NCBI GenBank assembly: GCA_027886185.1
Contig: WOAB01000158.1
Coordinates: 248,001 to 312,000, forward strand
DNA: 64,000 nt
DNA from: Rheum nobile
Taxonomy: Eukaryota; Streptophyta; Magnoliopsida; Caryophyllales; Polygonaceae
Reading direction: 5' to 3'
The notes under the pieces were generated by a model that had not been told where the DNA came from, ran no database searches, and saw only the letters and a list, made by a program, of their open reading frames with translations. Positions 10,867 to 22,205 of the stretch are shown piece after piece (position 1 is the first letter of the stretch; the number at the start of each line of letters is the position of its first letter). Position numbers and translations under genes: made by a program.

Positions 10867-11786
10867 GTGGTTGGTAGCTGTGATCGTAAAACAGAAGAAT
10901 CAGCCGCCAAAAGGAAGAAAGCAGAAAACGAAGAAATTCAAGGTCATGGCCAGTCATGCAAGTGGTTGCAATTTGTTATGTCTTCGGCGCCGGGTGGTAT
11001 ATATGATAGTACTCCCATCCCATTGGATGCCTCGGTTTGGAATTATGTGACAGATCAAGAAACATACGTCACTGCATCCGATGTAGAAGAGTTCCTTAAG
11101 GGGGCGTGCTTAAACATTTCTGTGATTCAAGTCTACATGATGTAAATGTTTTGATCAGTCTTTATCTTTTAATTGTCAACTATCATTCTTAATCGTTTTT
11201 TCTTTAATTGTTCAACTATCATTCTTAATCGTTTTTTCTTTAAATGTGCAGGTATTTATTGGACAATCACACATATGCATTTGAAAATTCTCGAATTGGG
11301 TTCATTTGTCCTGAGATGGTGTCAAGCACTAGAATCAAGGCCGATCCATCTGTTCCAGCAAATTACTTGCAACGTGTGTTCAATGCTAACAGTGCCAAAT
11401 TGTTTTTGCTCCCATATAATCAAGAGTAAGTGTTTCAATAAGTTTCATATATAATTAGTATTTTAAGCAATCATTAATGTTTATCAATTTACATTTAAAT
11501 GATGCAGCAATCATTGGACTATGTACGTGATAGACCTATTTAAAGCACAGGTCTATCTTTTCGATTCTCTAAAAGGTCCAGACAACAGAACGACTGATGC
11601 ATCTGGAATCATGAATTTGTAAGTTATTTTGCTTACGAACTAGTTTTTTTTGGAATATTAACAATATCAGTTTCGTGACTGTATTATGTTGATTTTCTAG
11701 GGCATTTCAAGTGTTTAAGTATCAAGGTGGGAAGTGCGATAAATCATTAGGAAAACGTAAGACGTTGAGAGTCTGCAATATAGAGG
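10867..11786 (+). pseudogene. Ulp1/C48-like peptidase region, truncated
   Basis: Four open exons join in frame: about 10867-11141, 11252-11425, 11508-11618 and 11701-11786, each with GT donor and AG acceptor. The product carries 'TASDVEEFLKGACLNISVIQ', 'RIGFICPEM' and then 'NHWTMYVIDLFKAQVYLFDS', where His and Asp match the catalytic His and Asp of C48 (Ulp1) cysteine peptidases. The third residue, the Cys in a QxxGxxCG context, is missing because the sequence ends before it. Such domains are common in plant CACTA proteins. Activity is not expected. The open frames suggest recent decay. Confidence 0.75.
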
Positions 11787-11989
11787 TACATATAGCATTT
11801 TATCGGATTGAACTTGTTTGTACTTGTCATGTAAACTGTTGTTGAGAACCTGACTGTACTCTGGTGAAATCTGTTGTGTTGTTGTATATTATTCTGTGAA
11901 TAAAATCAGGAATCTATTCTGCAAATTTAATGTGTGTATGGTGCATCATAAATCTGTTGCGTTGTTGTACTCGAATTATTGAAATAACT

Positions 11990-12355
11990 TTTAGAGGCGG
12001 GTCTATGGAGACCCGCCTCTAAAAGCCACTTGTTGAGGCGTGCCTCTATAGGCCCGCCTCAACAAGTGCCTCACTATGGCGCCAAAGTGAGGCACTTGTT
12101 GAGGCGGGCATATAGAGGCCCGCCTCAACAAGTGGACTTTTAGAGGCGGGCCTACATAGGCCTGCCTCTAAAAGTGCCTCACTTTGGCGTCATAGTGAGG
12201 CACTTGTTGAGGCGGGCCTATTGAGGCCCGCCTCAACAAGTGGCTTTTAGAGGCGTATATTGCCTGCCTCAAAAAGGGTCCCCACTTGTTGCAGCCCCCT
12301 CATTTGAAGCGAACGGTGTTCGCCTCAATAAGTGTCCAAATGCCCGCCTCTATTA
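11990..12355. repeat. CACTA subterminal GAGGCGGGC array, right
   Basis: This mirrors the left array with longer inverted pairs, for example TGAGGCACTTGTTGAGGCGG and its complement. The repeated CACTTGTTGAGGCGGGC units could form long hairpins. Confidence 0.85.
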
Positions 12356-15231
12356 GGGTTTTTTCCACTAGTGACTTATTACAATATCAATGAAAGAAAA
12401 CCTTACCACCAATAAAGCAATAGCAATGCACACAAGGATATAGGATACATGCAAATAGAAGAAAACCTTACTACTTAACATGCAAATGATTCTCACTCAC
12501 GATTGCGCACTCGTATTCCACTATATGCAACAATCGTGTATGCTACTAGATATGCACTCGTATTCCACTATATGCAAATCCTAGCAATTGATAAATAGTA
12601 TTCAACCTAGTTGATCAGGCTATAAGGAATAACAATAAATCAATATTCAATATAACCAAGAGAATCAAACCAAAACTTATAAGAATAAGAACAAGGAATA
12701 GAAATCTCATAAACACATCAACTGTATTGCTTCAAACGTCTAGTAGAAAAAAGGGAAATTAGTGCTCCATCAAAGGTGAATGAAACCCTAATAGAAAAGT
12801 TAAATTGCGTAATGTAGAATTCTGATGTCTGGATGCCCACTCAAGACCTAGAAAAAGGTCTTAAATAGGTTTTGGAAAATAAATTAACCTAATGCAAAAT
12901 AACAAAGGAAATAATATAAAAGAAATAAGGAAATCCGAAATGAAACAAAGGAAATAAAATCATCTGTTGGCCGCGAGGCGTGACGTGCCCACCGCGGGGC
13001 GGTGGCTTCTTCTGGCGCGACCAGCTCTTCTCTAAGACCCACTGTCGGGTCACAGTGGCAACTGACGCGAGGCGGTGAAATCGCCCACTCCTTCTTCAGC
13101 TTCTCTTCTACTCCTCACTACTACCAAGTGTTGGTAGCCTTCTCCAATAAACTCTAGCATAACCTCATCCATCTTCATCATCTCCATCTCCGTCTAAGCT
13201 GTAAATCCCTAGATATCTTCACTTCTCTCCACAACTTCTGGATCACAGAATTAGCCTCAAATCTCATTCTAAACTCCTCCAAATGATGCTAATAATTGCT
13301 AGTAAAGGTACATGAAATGACACCTATCAATTACACATTCATAATGCAAACAAATTTGTACTTGTTTCAATAGGTAAAGAGTAATGCCAATGGCCATAAT
13401 GATTGACCAAGAAAAACTTCTCATCAATGCAATTCGGATAGTTTTACAAGGTCAAGCTAAACACATTTTGTATTGGGTGCATATTAAACACAACATCGAT
13501 GCATATGTTACCCCAATCTTAAAGGATAAAAAACAAGTCAAAACATATTGCAACCAATGCTTGGGAATTTGGTGTTCGACCACGAAGGAAAGATACAAAG
13601 AGAGGCTCGCGAAATTGAAGATATCGTGGAAGCGTGGCCTTGTCCGATACATTGAGAAGAAGTGGACTAATCCTTACAAGGAAAACATAGTCAGAGCATG
13701 GACAGATCGTCATCTTCACTTCTTCACGAGGACTTCAACCATGTATCCCTTGTACATTTCTTAGTAGTTTTTAGGTTCTAGGCCTCAATGTTATACATAC
13801 TAACACGAGGATTTTTATGTGGTTTGATAGGTTTGAGGGTATGCATCATGTGTTGAAATATATTTTGGATTCTAGTATAGGTGCTTTAAATATAATACTA
13901 GTGAGGATCCGCCATGCGATTGAGAGTCAAATTGGACAGGAGACGAGCATGGAGATGTCATGGACAAAATGACCATTGGTGTTTGATAACGTACCGCAAA
14001 AAATAAGAGTATCATGTTCAAGGCTATTCTACAAAGTGTCGATGAGGTGTTTGAAGATGTTGAGGGGTCTTTATAAGAAAGTAGTGGAAGATGATTATTC
14101 AGAAGATTATGATGATCGGTGGATGACAGACTGCTTTGGCCTGTCGTGCGTCCATATATTTGGAAATGCCATACTTACGAGGACATTAATCTTGCTGAGT
14201 GAGATACATCCCTTATGGAAGCAACTGGTATGGGAAGGTCGTACCAATGATGTGCCTATTATGGACACAATATCACTGTCTATTCCAGAGTTGAGATTTA
14301 AGGAATTGAATGAAAATTTTGAAAATGGTCAATTGAGAAAATACTGGGTGCACCGTTTAATGACACAGAGTATCCGCATAAACAATGTTGAAGGGGCCGA
14401 TGGACATCGTTCCAAAAGGAAGGCCAAAGGGTTCCACCAAGTACTCCACCAAAAGGGAACTGAGCTTGTTTGAGCACAAAAGGGCTGAGTTAGAGGAGAT
14501 TGAGAAGAAGAAGAAGGCGGTTGAAAGCCAAGGTAGAGGTCGGGGTCGTGTCAGCAAGGGACGAAATGGACCTTTGCATGGCTTTGGGACCCAATTTGAA
14601 GAGTCTTTATCGCAATTCCCTCAACAACCCGTTATTTATATGGGGTGAACTTTGTGGTTAAGAATGTGGATTACTTTTGGTTTTTGTACAATTAAGGGGC
14701 TAGAGATGTATGTTCAGACGAACATTGTCGATATCGGACACAAGTTGTATTGTTGGCCTTGGAAGACATGGCATACCCTATGACTCGAATGCAAATGGAG
14801 GGAGAGTTTTTTGACAACTAAGATGTATACATGCCCATATTGCCCGTGCTACACATGGGGATCACTTATGATGAGCTGATATTTCTAATGAACTATGTCA
14901 TTAGTCCTTGCTCCGGGGAGCACTGGCTCGACATGTCCATGATTGATTTAGTGTTTGATATGCTGTATTAGGTTGGTCTTTTCTTGTTTTCATGGGATGG
15001 CCCGTGCTTGTACTTACCAATGAAGGCGTCCGATAGAAGCCTCGGCCCTCCAACCAAGATATTGACAATGGCCCTAGAAGGGGACCGAAACCACTTCATA
15101 CCGGTAAGGCTTATTGTTTATAAATAATTTTATTGTTTTGGCTCAAAACTTTAGGGCAATTAGAAAAATTATTTGTTTATAGGTGTGGCTGAAGAATAAT
15201 TGTCCACTACCTCCCCCTCTGTAGAGCTGGC

Positions 15232-17541
15232 CACGGTTCATGAACCGCCGGTTCAGGAACCGCTGGTTCAGGAACCACAGGTTCAGGTTCATGAACTGCC
15301 GGTTCAAGGTTCAAGGGAACCTTGAACCGGAACCTGAATCGGCTACCCCCCGGAACCGGCGGTTCGGTTCCGGTCCGGTTCAGGTTCGGAAACCGATTCG
15401 AAAAAAAATAAAATTTATTTAAAAAATACATTTAAAACATTTTAAAAAAAAACATTTAAAACATTTTTCAAAAAAAAAACATTAAAAAAAGGGCTTGAAC
15501 TTAATAGTGATTATAATTATTTCAATTTTTTTAATGTGTTTATGATTTTTGTAGTTTTTTTAAGATTTAATCATTTAAAGAGTAATGTAGGATATAAGAC
15601 TCTAGGTTAGGGTGCATAGTTTAGGGTTTGTATTTTTTTGTATTGTTTATGGTTTATGGTTAGGTTTTATTTTAAATTTAATTATTTGAACATTTTTAAT
15701 GTGTTTATGTTTTTTTGTAGCTTTTTAAAGATTTAATCATTTAAAGAGTAATGTAGGATATAAGACTCTAGGTTAGGGTGTATAGTTTAGGGTTAAGGGT
15801 TTGTATTTTAAGGTTTTGTATTGTTTATGGTTTATGGTTAGGTTTTATTTTAAATTTAATTATTTGAACATTTTTAATGTGTTTATGTTTTTTGTAGCTT
15901 TTTTAAGATTTAATCATTTAAAGAGTAATATAGGATATAAGACTCTAGGTTAGGGTGTATAGTTTAGGGTTAAGGGTTTGTATTTTATGGTTTTGTATTG
16001 CTTATGGTTAGGTTTTATTTTAAATTTAATTATTTGAACGTTTTTAATGTGTTTATGTTTTTTTGTAGTTTTTTTAAGATTTAATCATTTAAAGAGTAAT
16101 GTAGAATATAAGACTCTAGGTTAGAGTGTATAGTTTAGGGTTAAGGGTTTGTATTGTTTATGGTTTATGGTTAGGTTTTAATTAAATTTAATTATTTGAA
16201 CATTTTTAATGTGTTTATGTTTTTTGTAGCTTTTTTAAGATTTAATCATTTAAAGAGTAATGTAGGATATAAGACTTTAGGTTAGGGTGTATAGTTTAGG
16301 GTTAAGGGTTTGTATTTTAAGGTTTTGTATTGTTTATGGTTTATGGTTAGGATTTATTTTAAATTTAATTATTTGAACGTTTTTAATGTGTTTATGTTTT
16401 TTGTAGCTTTTTTAAGATTTAATCATTTAAAGAGTAATGTAGGATATAAGACTCTAGATTAGGGTGTATAGTTTAGGGTTAAAGGTTTGTATTTTAAGGT
16501 TTTTTATTGTTTATGGTTAGGTTTTATTTTAAATTTAATTATTTGAACGTTTTTAATGTGTTTATGTTTTTTTGTAGCTTTTTTAAGATTTAATCATTTA
16601 AAGAGTAATGTAGGATATAAGACTCTAGGTTAGGATGTATAGTTTAGGGTTAAGGGTTTGTATTTTAAGGTTTTGTATTATTTATGATTTATGGTTAGGT
16701 TTTATTTCAAATTTAATTATTTGAACGTTTTTAATGTGTTTAGGTTTTTTTGTATCTTTTTTTAAGATTTAATCATTTAAAGAGTAATGTAGGATATAAG
16801 ACTCTAGGTTAGGGTGTATAGTTTAGGGTTAAGGGTTTGTATTTTAAGGTTTTATATTGTTTATGATTTATGGTTAGGTTTTATTTTAAATTTAATTATT
16901 TGAACGTTTTTAATGTGTTTATGTTTTTTGTAGCTTTTTTAAGACTTAAAGGGTAATGTAAGTATGTAACATTATATGATTTAGGTTAGGGTTTATAGTT
17001 TTAGGGTTAAGGGTTTGTATTTTAAGGTTTTGTACAACTATATGGTTAGTTTATTTTATATTTAATTATTTAAACATTTTTTAATGTGTTTATGATTGTT
17101 TTAGCTTTTTTAAGATTTAAAAGGTAATGTAATTATGTAACATTATATGGATTTGGGGTTTTAGTTTAGGGTGTTAGGGTGTTTTGGATTTTAGGGTAAA
17201 GGGTATTATTTATTTTTTTAATATTTATTTTTCACCTGAACCGCCGGTTTGTGAACGGGTTGTTGAACCGCCTACGAACTGGTTGTTGAAACGCCGGTTC
17301 GTGAACCGGTTGTTGAACCGCCTACGAACCGGTTGTTGAACCGTCGGTTCATGAACCGGCGGTTAAACCGCCGGTTGAACCTCCGGTTTAACTGCCGGTT
17401 CAGCGGTTCAAGTATACCTTGAACCTGAACCGGCCGGGACCTTGAACCGCCGGTCCGGTTCAGGTCCGGTCCGGTTTAGGGTTTGACCCGGTCCGGTTCT
17501 GGTCCGGTTCGCCGGTTCCGGTTCAGGATTGGCCAGCTCTA
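15232..17541. mobile_element. hAT-type non-autonomous element
   Basis: It starts TAGAGCTGGCCA and ends TGGCCAGCTCTA, a hAT-like terminal repeat, flanked by 8-bp duplications cccctctg (15224-15231) and cccctccg (17542-17549) that differ at one base. Both ends have clusters of GGTTC/GAACC text (GAACCGCCGGTTC types). The middle is a ~170-bp tandem array. No transposase is present. It interrupts the OTU part of the surrounding gene relic; joining the flanks restores a plausible reading context. Confidence 0.88.
15531..17200. repeat. ~161-181-bp tandem array with telomere-like text
   Basis: About ten units can be counted from the recurring 'ttaatgtgtttatg' at 15531, 15696, 15873, 16044, 16206, 16383, 16553, 16731, 16910 and 17091. 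Each unit contains 'agatttaatcatttaaagag', 'gactctaggttagggt' and 'gtttagggttaagggttt', which resemble the plant telomere repeat TTTAGGG. Unit lengths vary through small deletions, with the last two the most diverged. Confidence 0.9.
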
Positions 17542-17689
17542 CCCCTCCGTACGCTTGGCGCCGATTCAAGCACCCAAGTGTCGATGGCCGGGATGCTGAG
17601 TTTGAGTCGATGATTGAAGTGTTTCGAGAGTACCGCATGAGATATAACCGTCCACCAAATCTTCTAATCTAGTGTGGTGATTGACCTTA

Positions 17690-18345
17690 GTTATATTAGA
17701 TGTAATTAGCACATTAATGCCTTGTAATATTCTATTTTTATATTTGATATTATATTATTATATTATCTTATTGCATTGAAAATATTAACCTTAACTCATT
17801 CAAATTAAACCCTAAGGTTTCTCGGTTAAGGCATGCGAGTTAGAAATCTTAGGGTTTAGATACTCCAAAGGATTTACAGATCACTATGCTTAGTCTGTGC
17901 GTATTTATGAACGGACAATGCATAGTGTTCAGTAAAGAGCAACTCCATGTGCATCGTACACCCAAGAGAGGGGCACCATTGACTAGGGTAATGTACTCCT
18001 CTTTTAGGCACACCATTACCCTAGAAAAACCCAAACCCTAGAAACCTTAGGGTTTAGGGTTTCCAAGGTCTGGATTTTTATCCAGACCCTTGATACGCCC
18101 ACATGAGGCGCACCAAACTTTACGTGCGCCTGTTATGGGGGCACCCAACCCTAGGGTTAGAAAACTTGGATTTATAGGGTTTAGATATTTGTTCCTTTAT
18201 TCAGTAATTTTTATAAATGTTAATATAAAATCCTAAACTAAACCATAATACAACAAAATATCTCATTACCTCTTTCATAACTTCTTACACACAACACTTA
18301 AACTCTTCACTTATATTTCTTCTAAACCATTAATGCCTTATGGTT
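17690..18345. other. Intergenic, AT-rich, short inverted repeats
   Basis: No gene was recognised. 'AAACCCTAAGGTTTCT' near 17805 and 'AGAAACCTTAGGGTTT' near 18040 form an inverted pair. A hairpin GGTCTGGAT-TTTT-ATCCAGACC lies at about 18066-18090. These could be the arms of a small MITE of about 250 bp, but no target duplication was identified. Confidence 0.4.
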
Positions 18346-18368
18346 AATGGTTTAGAGAGAGGGAGAGA

Positions 18369-18507
<139 letters not shown>

Positions 18508-18793
18508 GATCAAGACATTTTTTACAAATAAGTACTTATTTACCTCTTGTTACGTTTCCCATATCTCTCAAATTTTAAATTTGAGAGAGAGAGAGTAGTG
18601 TGTACAACCCCAAATTGAAAAAAATGCCCAATTCGTAAAACATAATTGTTTCGAAAACCTATGCATAGTCGAAAATGGAAATGAAAAGAAAAAAAGACCA
18701 AATTCTAAAAAAAAGCCAAATTCATAAAACATAATTATTTCAAATACATAAAAAGTAGTGTGTATAACCCCAAAAAGCATAACACCTTACGCT

Positions 18794-21041
18794 CTACTCC
18801 TCATATGTGCGTGTCTCGCTTTCCTGACCCTCCTCATTGATAGAATCTCTAAATATATGTGAGGCATGAGGTGGGGAAGGTGCCATCGGAGGCGTGTCAT
18901 TCGTCAAAAGGTACAGCCATAAGGTGATCGCCTCGGCAATGTTCGTTGGTCGCAACTCTGCTGGCGTCCTGAGATACATACGTATATCAAAATCAACAAT
19001 CTGGTTGCGCTGCATTAATAATCAATAGTGATTTAACCAAATTAAACACCCTACACCATAACAAAAAACCATAATAATACACATACCATGAGCGTGTCCA
19101 CGGGTGGAGATGGAGGGAAAACCATGTTTGGACGGTCATGTCTGGTAGACCATGGGTCCACCAGTACATGGGACACCTTGTCCAGCTAATCCAAGTACTC
19201 ATCGTTTGAGTCCAAGAAGAACGAGGTCGTCTTAAGATACAACCTTGTATGACCGCAGATCATCGTGGCAGATGCACTCCGATGGAATAGGCGGCGGCCG
19301 AGGGATACCCTATCGGTATCCCAACTGTCGGAGAACTCGGTCAAGCATATATGGATCCTCTGCATCGAGACAACGCAGTATGCCTCGGTACCGTGACGGA
19401 GCGTAGGCCGACGAATTGAAGTCTAGCGGACCTCATGACTTTCGCTGAATCTGCAAGGAAATTCGTTACCCACAATTAGGAAAATTCACAACACAAAAAG
19501 CAATGAAAGGAATAACCAGATAATACCTTCTAAAATCGTAGACCATCTAGGATACGACGGATAATGACGAGGCGATCAGGATCCTTCGACTGAGGAGCCT
19601 CCCACATGTCTCTCTGGGCAACCCTAGCGTCCTCCATGGCCTCTAGGTCAAGTACCGCATGTCGCCAAAAGGTGTGAAAGTACTGCGAGAACCATGGCTA
19701 AAAATAAATTTAAAATGCTAGTACTTCTAAAAGACAACACTTGAATTCTAAACCCAAAAAATTAAATAAATGTTACCCTCACAGCAAATGGACTGCCTCT
19801 GATCCACATTGCCCTACTACGGGATACCTCTCCCAAGATACGGTACAACATGGCTAGAATACCGGCTCCCCACACCTAACGGCAGGTGCAATTGTGGTCC
19901 CACAAGAGCGCCATTCACTTGTGCTTCACGGCCATTGTCGACTTGTCAGTGACGACAGTCGTGCCGAGTAGAATGAGCAGCTAAAATGATGTTATGTGGC
20001 CCTTGTGCCTCTCAAGTGCGGTGATTATGTTCGTCAAAGTGTCCTTCAAGTGGACTAGTCGGATACCGCCAAACGCCGTACCACTCAACAATCATAGTGA
20101 GCTCGACGCCCAGGGTTGCTACAATGTGCTCCCTGATCTTACCATCCGACATCTCAGAAATGAGGATTGTCCCGTCGATAGGCACCCGAGGATGGTGTAA
20201 ACATCGAGGAGTGTAATTGTCATCTCCCCACGAGAAATAGAAGGAGTTCGTCTCCAGGTGTCACCCCTCAACAAACGTCGAGACCAATTTGACGTCGATA
20301 AACCAGAAATCTAGCTCACTGAGGGAGGTGATGTAGCTACGCTACGCCATGCCCCACCAAGTATCCACTCCCTCCATGTGAATCTCGTGAAGGTCCGCAA
20401 AATATGGGTGACAAGTCTGCATCTTCAAGACCTTCCTCGTCTAAAACAAAATCAGCAATTAAATATACGTTATAGATAATATAATAATTTATAACTAATT
20501 AACTATATTATACAATATAATAAGTACAAAATATTGGTGTTGCGCTCGAGTGCGTCGTCCTCAACCGTGATTGGGCGCATGGGCAAGAGCGCAACTTCCC
20601 CGACCGCGACCTGAGGCGAAGCGGGATCTTCCAAAGGAGCGGGAGCCTCCGTGGTAGCGGGTTCCACACGTACCATCAACTCATAGATGGTCTGAGCGAT
20701 ATGCGTATGGTAGCCCCGTAGGAGGTTGTGTACCCAGGGCCCTCCGAAGAACCAAGGCTTGGTAGCGGGAGCCGACGGAGATGCGAGGGCCGCAAGGAAG
20801 CAAGAAATGACATCTCTGCCAAAACCGGCTCGGTAGAGGGAGAAGATGTTGTTGCATTTGCCTTGGGAGCGGTAGCCGAGACACTATCGTCCATTGCCAA
20901 ATTTGTGGAATTGGCGGACAGATCAAAGGACTCGATATAATCTCGGGCCAACATCTCCTCCACCTCTACCATAACCGCGTCATCGTCACCGCCACCATGG
21001 TTGGACATCACGAGGTCAGACATCAAGGGGACGTCCTCCAT
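18794..21041 (-). pseudogene. Plant mobile domain (MAIN-like) gene relic
   Basis: On the minus strand an acidic, Ser/Thr-rich N-terminal piece (20676-21041) is followed after an intron (acceptor near 20443) by the plant mobile domain. Recognisable text is 'ELDFWFIDVKLVSTFVEG', 'NSFYFSWGEMTITLLDVY' and 'ILGCLSTGQ', then 'AGILAMLYRILGEVSRSRAM' near 19850 and further exon-like pieces down to 18794. Known members of this domain family occur both as host silencing factors (MAIN, MAIL) and within transposons. Several stops interrupt the domain, so this copy is not functional. The last piece, with 'MYLRTPAELRPTNIAEAI', ends at a stop near 18794. Confidence 0.65.
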
Positions 21042-21675
21042 ACTAGTGACGTCGTCCCCTACGACCGTCTCTGGCTCGCGCGCAAAATCCGCAAGAGTCT
21101 ACAATACCGACGCCTCTGCCCTTGCAGTTTCCCTTCGAGTGCGTGGACTGTGTCACGGCTCACCAACAAGCCCTATAATGAGTCCCGTAAGGCTTTCAGT
21201 AAAAGTTTAAAGATTACTTTCTTAATCATCGTACTTTGTACCCAAAATATTATATTTTTTAATGTGTATTAATTAATTATCTTAATCATCATTAATCGAT
21301 GGATCTGTCAAGCACTGATTTTCGGAGGAGGAAGAAAGAAAAAGCATGAGGAAGAATAAGAGGCGTACTCCTCTTCTTAACCTATTTCGGTGCACCTAGT
21401 GTGGGTGTACGCCTTTGCTAGTATGCTTGGTGCAAGCGTATCCAATTTATGTATTTTTCCCAAAATAAATAAATTTGGTACGTCCATGCCAAGCGTATCA
21501 AATTTATGTATTTTTTCCAAAAACTCCTATACGCCTGGTTTCGGCGTACGCCTAATAGAAGTGTACCAAACATACATGCGCAAACTAAAAAACAACCGTG
21601 TATATAGCATCACCCTCAATTTTTCTTTCCTGGTAAAAAACAATTACATTATCCACTAGCCACAACTGCAATAAC

Positions 21676-21930
21676 AAAATTGCAAAAGGCTTAAAGGCCA
21701 AAAGCCAAAAACACTATCTCTAAAGTTAATTTTGAATCCTTCAAATTGAAATTTTAACTAATTTCAGTTTGTAATCACGTTCACATGAATTGAAAAAGAC
21801 TTAAAGACCAATAGCCAAAAACCCCAACTCTAAATTTAAAATCTCAATCCTTCAAATTGAAATTGCAACCAATTTCAATTCGTAATCACATGCACAATAT
21901 TCAATTATAGTAGCCAAAAGCCAAAAATAA
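21676..21930. repeat. ~118-bp tandem repeat, about two copies
   Basis: 'aaaggccaaaagccaaaaac' near 21693 and 'aaagaccaatagccaaaaac' near 21810 head two diverged units that share 'aatccttcaaattgaaatt'. A third partial start appears near 21908. Confidence 0.7.
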
Positions 21931-22205
21931 ATTGCTATTAGAAATTTCAACCAAATCCAAAACCTAATCAGAAAATAAATAAATTAAGACCCATAAATTA
22001 AAAACTTATACATAAGATTATAAGAAAATAATAATTTTAAGAACTTACAGTCTGGAGCAAGAAGGATGGTTGAAAGCACTTCGAGTTTAGTACATATATA
22101 TTGACGAGTTGCCTAAAATCACAACACCAAAGCCGTTCAAATTTGTAAAATACTGAGAAAGGAGTTAGATAGGGAAGAGATCAACAGAGGGCAATCTTAG
22201 AGAAG

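Larger units (their letters stand above)
9063..12373 (+). mobile_element. CACTA transposon 1, non-autonomous
   Basis: It starts CACTAGTGGAAAAAAC and ends TTTTTTCCACTAGTG, a terminal inverted repeat of the CACTA (En/Spm) type, with 3-bp target duplication ACT at 9060-9062 and 12374-12376. Subterminal regions (about 9085-9475 and 11990-12355) are packed with GAGGCGGGC/GCCCGCCTC in both orientations, as expected for transposase-binding arrays. The interior holds a transposase-associated domain exon and an Ulp1-like peptidase region, but no DDE transposase core. It is inserted in the LTR of gypsy copy 1. Confidence 0.93.
6054..13329 (-). mobile_element. Gag-protease Ty3/gypsy element, copy 1 (3' end lost)
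   Basis: In minus orientation it has a 5' LTR (8692-13329, interrupted by a CACTA element), a tRNA-Asp primer site (8670-8687), and a gag-protease frame (8639 to 6054). No RT, RNase H, integrase or 3' LTR is seen: the sequence changes character at 6053. A complete relative lies at 32742-39519 and also has no pol, so the lack of pol is probably ancestral, while the missing 3' LTR is specific to this copy. The Asp primer is typical of the Athila/Tat side of plant gypsy elements. Confidence 0.85.
8692..13329 (-). repeat. 5' LTR of gypsy copy 1, split by CACTA insertion
   Basis: On the plus strand it starts TGACGCGGCC and ends CACCTATCA. Removing the CACTA element and one target copy leaves about 1.32 kb, close to the 1.28-kb LTRs at 32742 and 38239. 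Shared landmarks are 'tcgaacccacaggga', the stretch around 'caataaagcaatagca' and 'catgctaataa' near the end. It carries one full CACCGCGGGGCGGTGG motif at 12990 and the partner form GTCGGGTCACAGTGG at 13044. Confidence 0.82.
13331..17670 (+). pseudogene. MULE transposase/OTU-domain gene relic, split
   Basis: The plus-strand pieces are: 13384-13764 with 'MIDQEKLLINAI' and 'YWVHIKHNIDAYV', resembling the second half of a Mutator-like/FAR1-type transposase; about 13829-13975 with 'RFEGMHHVLKYILDSSIG'; 13976-14473; a basic segment with 'KGRPKGSTKYSTKREL' (14385-14648); OTU-like text 'LALEDMAYPMTRMQMEGEF' and 'GEHWLDMSMIDLVFDMLY' (about 14745-14970); and, beyond the hAT insertion, 'PPYAWRRFKHPSVDGRDAEF' ending at a stop near 17670. 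The OTU catalytic Asp/Cys block is not seen. Several stops and frame changes show it is dead. Confidence 0.7.

Noticed and set aside
15531..17200. Interstitial telomere
   Set aside because: TTTAGGG-like text is part of a longer ~170-bp unit, not a run of heptamers, and lies within hAT ends.
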